From Clostridia bacterium (lineage in GTDB: Bacteria > Bacillota > Clostridia > Christensenellales > DUVY01): DNA of 5,830 nt. The first letter of the stretch is position 1, and the number at the start of each line of letters is the position of its first letter. The notes under the pieces were generated by a model. It was not told the origin of the DNA. It worked only from the letters and a program-made list of their open reading frames with translations, and searched no databases. This document shows, one piece after another, positions 5,546 through 5,830 of the stretch. The position numbers were made by a program, and so were the translations under genes. The stretch is from assembly GCA_026001225.1 (NCBI GenBank), contig BNZQ01000082.1, forward strand, positions 1 to 5,830. Reading direction: 5' to 3'.

Positions 5546-5830
5546 TTTCAGTCCCAACAGCTTTAAATACGTCCGCAGCGTCGTCTGTTTGATCCCGTAA
5601 ATCTCGCACAGGACGGGCTTGTCGCGGAAAATTTTAAGCTCGCCGTACTGAAAGCTCAACGCCGCCGCGAGCGCGTTCCGGTTGGTCAGCTTGTCGGACA
5701 GGGGCGCCGCGAGTTTTAAAAAATCCTTAAAGACCGACAGCAGGCGCGCCTCGAAATCGGTCTCCATCACCGCCAACGTCGTGAAAGCGTTGATATACGC
5801 CGACCGAAATGCTTCGGGCAGGCTTTGCAT
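5543..5830 (-). CDS. C-terminal part of a protein with a helix-turn-helix-like end (partial)
   Basis: The frame is open to the window edge. The ATG at 5830-5828 could be the start, but no upstream sequence is visible to show a ribosome binding site, so the gene is treated as partial, with 95 residues in view. The visible part is all helical. Residues 1-45 (LPEAFRSAYINAF ... FKDFLKLAAPLSDKL) form two or three helices, then NRNALAAALSFQYGEL, then CEIYGIKQTTLRTYLKLLGLK (75-95), which has the spacing of a helix-turn-helix. Similar endings occur in clostridial proteins where an A-A-A-I/L helix precedes a 'xxxYGVsxxTixkyxkeL' segment; that match is from memory. DNA binding is possible but unproven. 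The stop TAA overlaps the edge of the MITE-like element, and the helical-repeat protein gene starts 163 nt downstream. Confidence 0.6.
   Translation of the reverse strand: MQSLPEAFRSAYINAFTTLAVMETDFEARLLSVFKDFLKLAAPLSDKLTNRNALAAALSFQYGELKIFRDKPVLCEIYGIKQTTLRTYLKLLGLK

Overview
The window looks like chromosomal DNA from a member of the Bacillota, most likely an uncultured gut-type Clostridia. The grounds are strong AAGGAG-type ribosome binding sites, the short 419-residue LeuC paired with a separate 160-residue LeuD, an HD-domain phosphohydrolase of a type common in Clostridia, and A/T-rich intergenic repeats between moderately G/C-rich genes. The placement rests on recognition of protein families, not on a database search.

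Left half (1-3020, + strand): a leucine biosynthesis operon, leuC-leuD-leuB, read from a well-formed extended -10 promoter at 34-62. LeuC and LeuD form isopropylmalate isomerase and LeuB is 3-isopropylmalate dehydrogenase, so the operon covers the two steps after LeuA. leuA is not in the window. The 90-nt leuC-leuD gap holds an A/T-rich hairpin element with competing arms.

Middle (3021-3604): a convergent junction. A palindromic repeat (3024-3088) lies between leuB and a broken minus-strand gene for a small two-helix membrane protein. That gene is split by one extra G in a G6 run (3318-3323 on the + strand as C6). Removing one G rejoins it into a coherent protein of about 160 residues. Its C-terminal residues are encoded by the palindromic repeat.

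Right half (3605-5830, - strand): an HD-domain phosphohydrolase, a helical-repeat (HEAT-like) protein of unknown function, and the C-terminal part of a protein with a helix-turn-helix-like end. Two copies of a roughly 132-142 bp MITE-like element lie in the two gaps between these genes, in the same orientation, each starting at or just after the stop codon of the upstream gene. A truncated third left end lies next to one of them. The elements share inverted ends of about 20 bp (A/T-rich, containing GAAAACTGAAAA), an extra CTGAAAA unit in the right arm only, and an internal TCGAC-CT-GTCGA palindrome.

No tRNA, rRNA, CRISPR array or transposase gene was seen. The least ordinary content is the repeat family, the split membrane-protein gene, and the repeat-derived C-terminus. 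No complete novel enzymatic system is evident.
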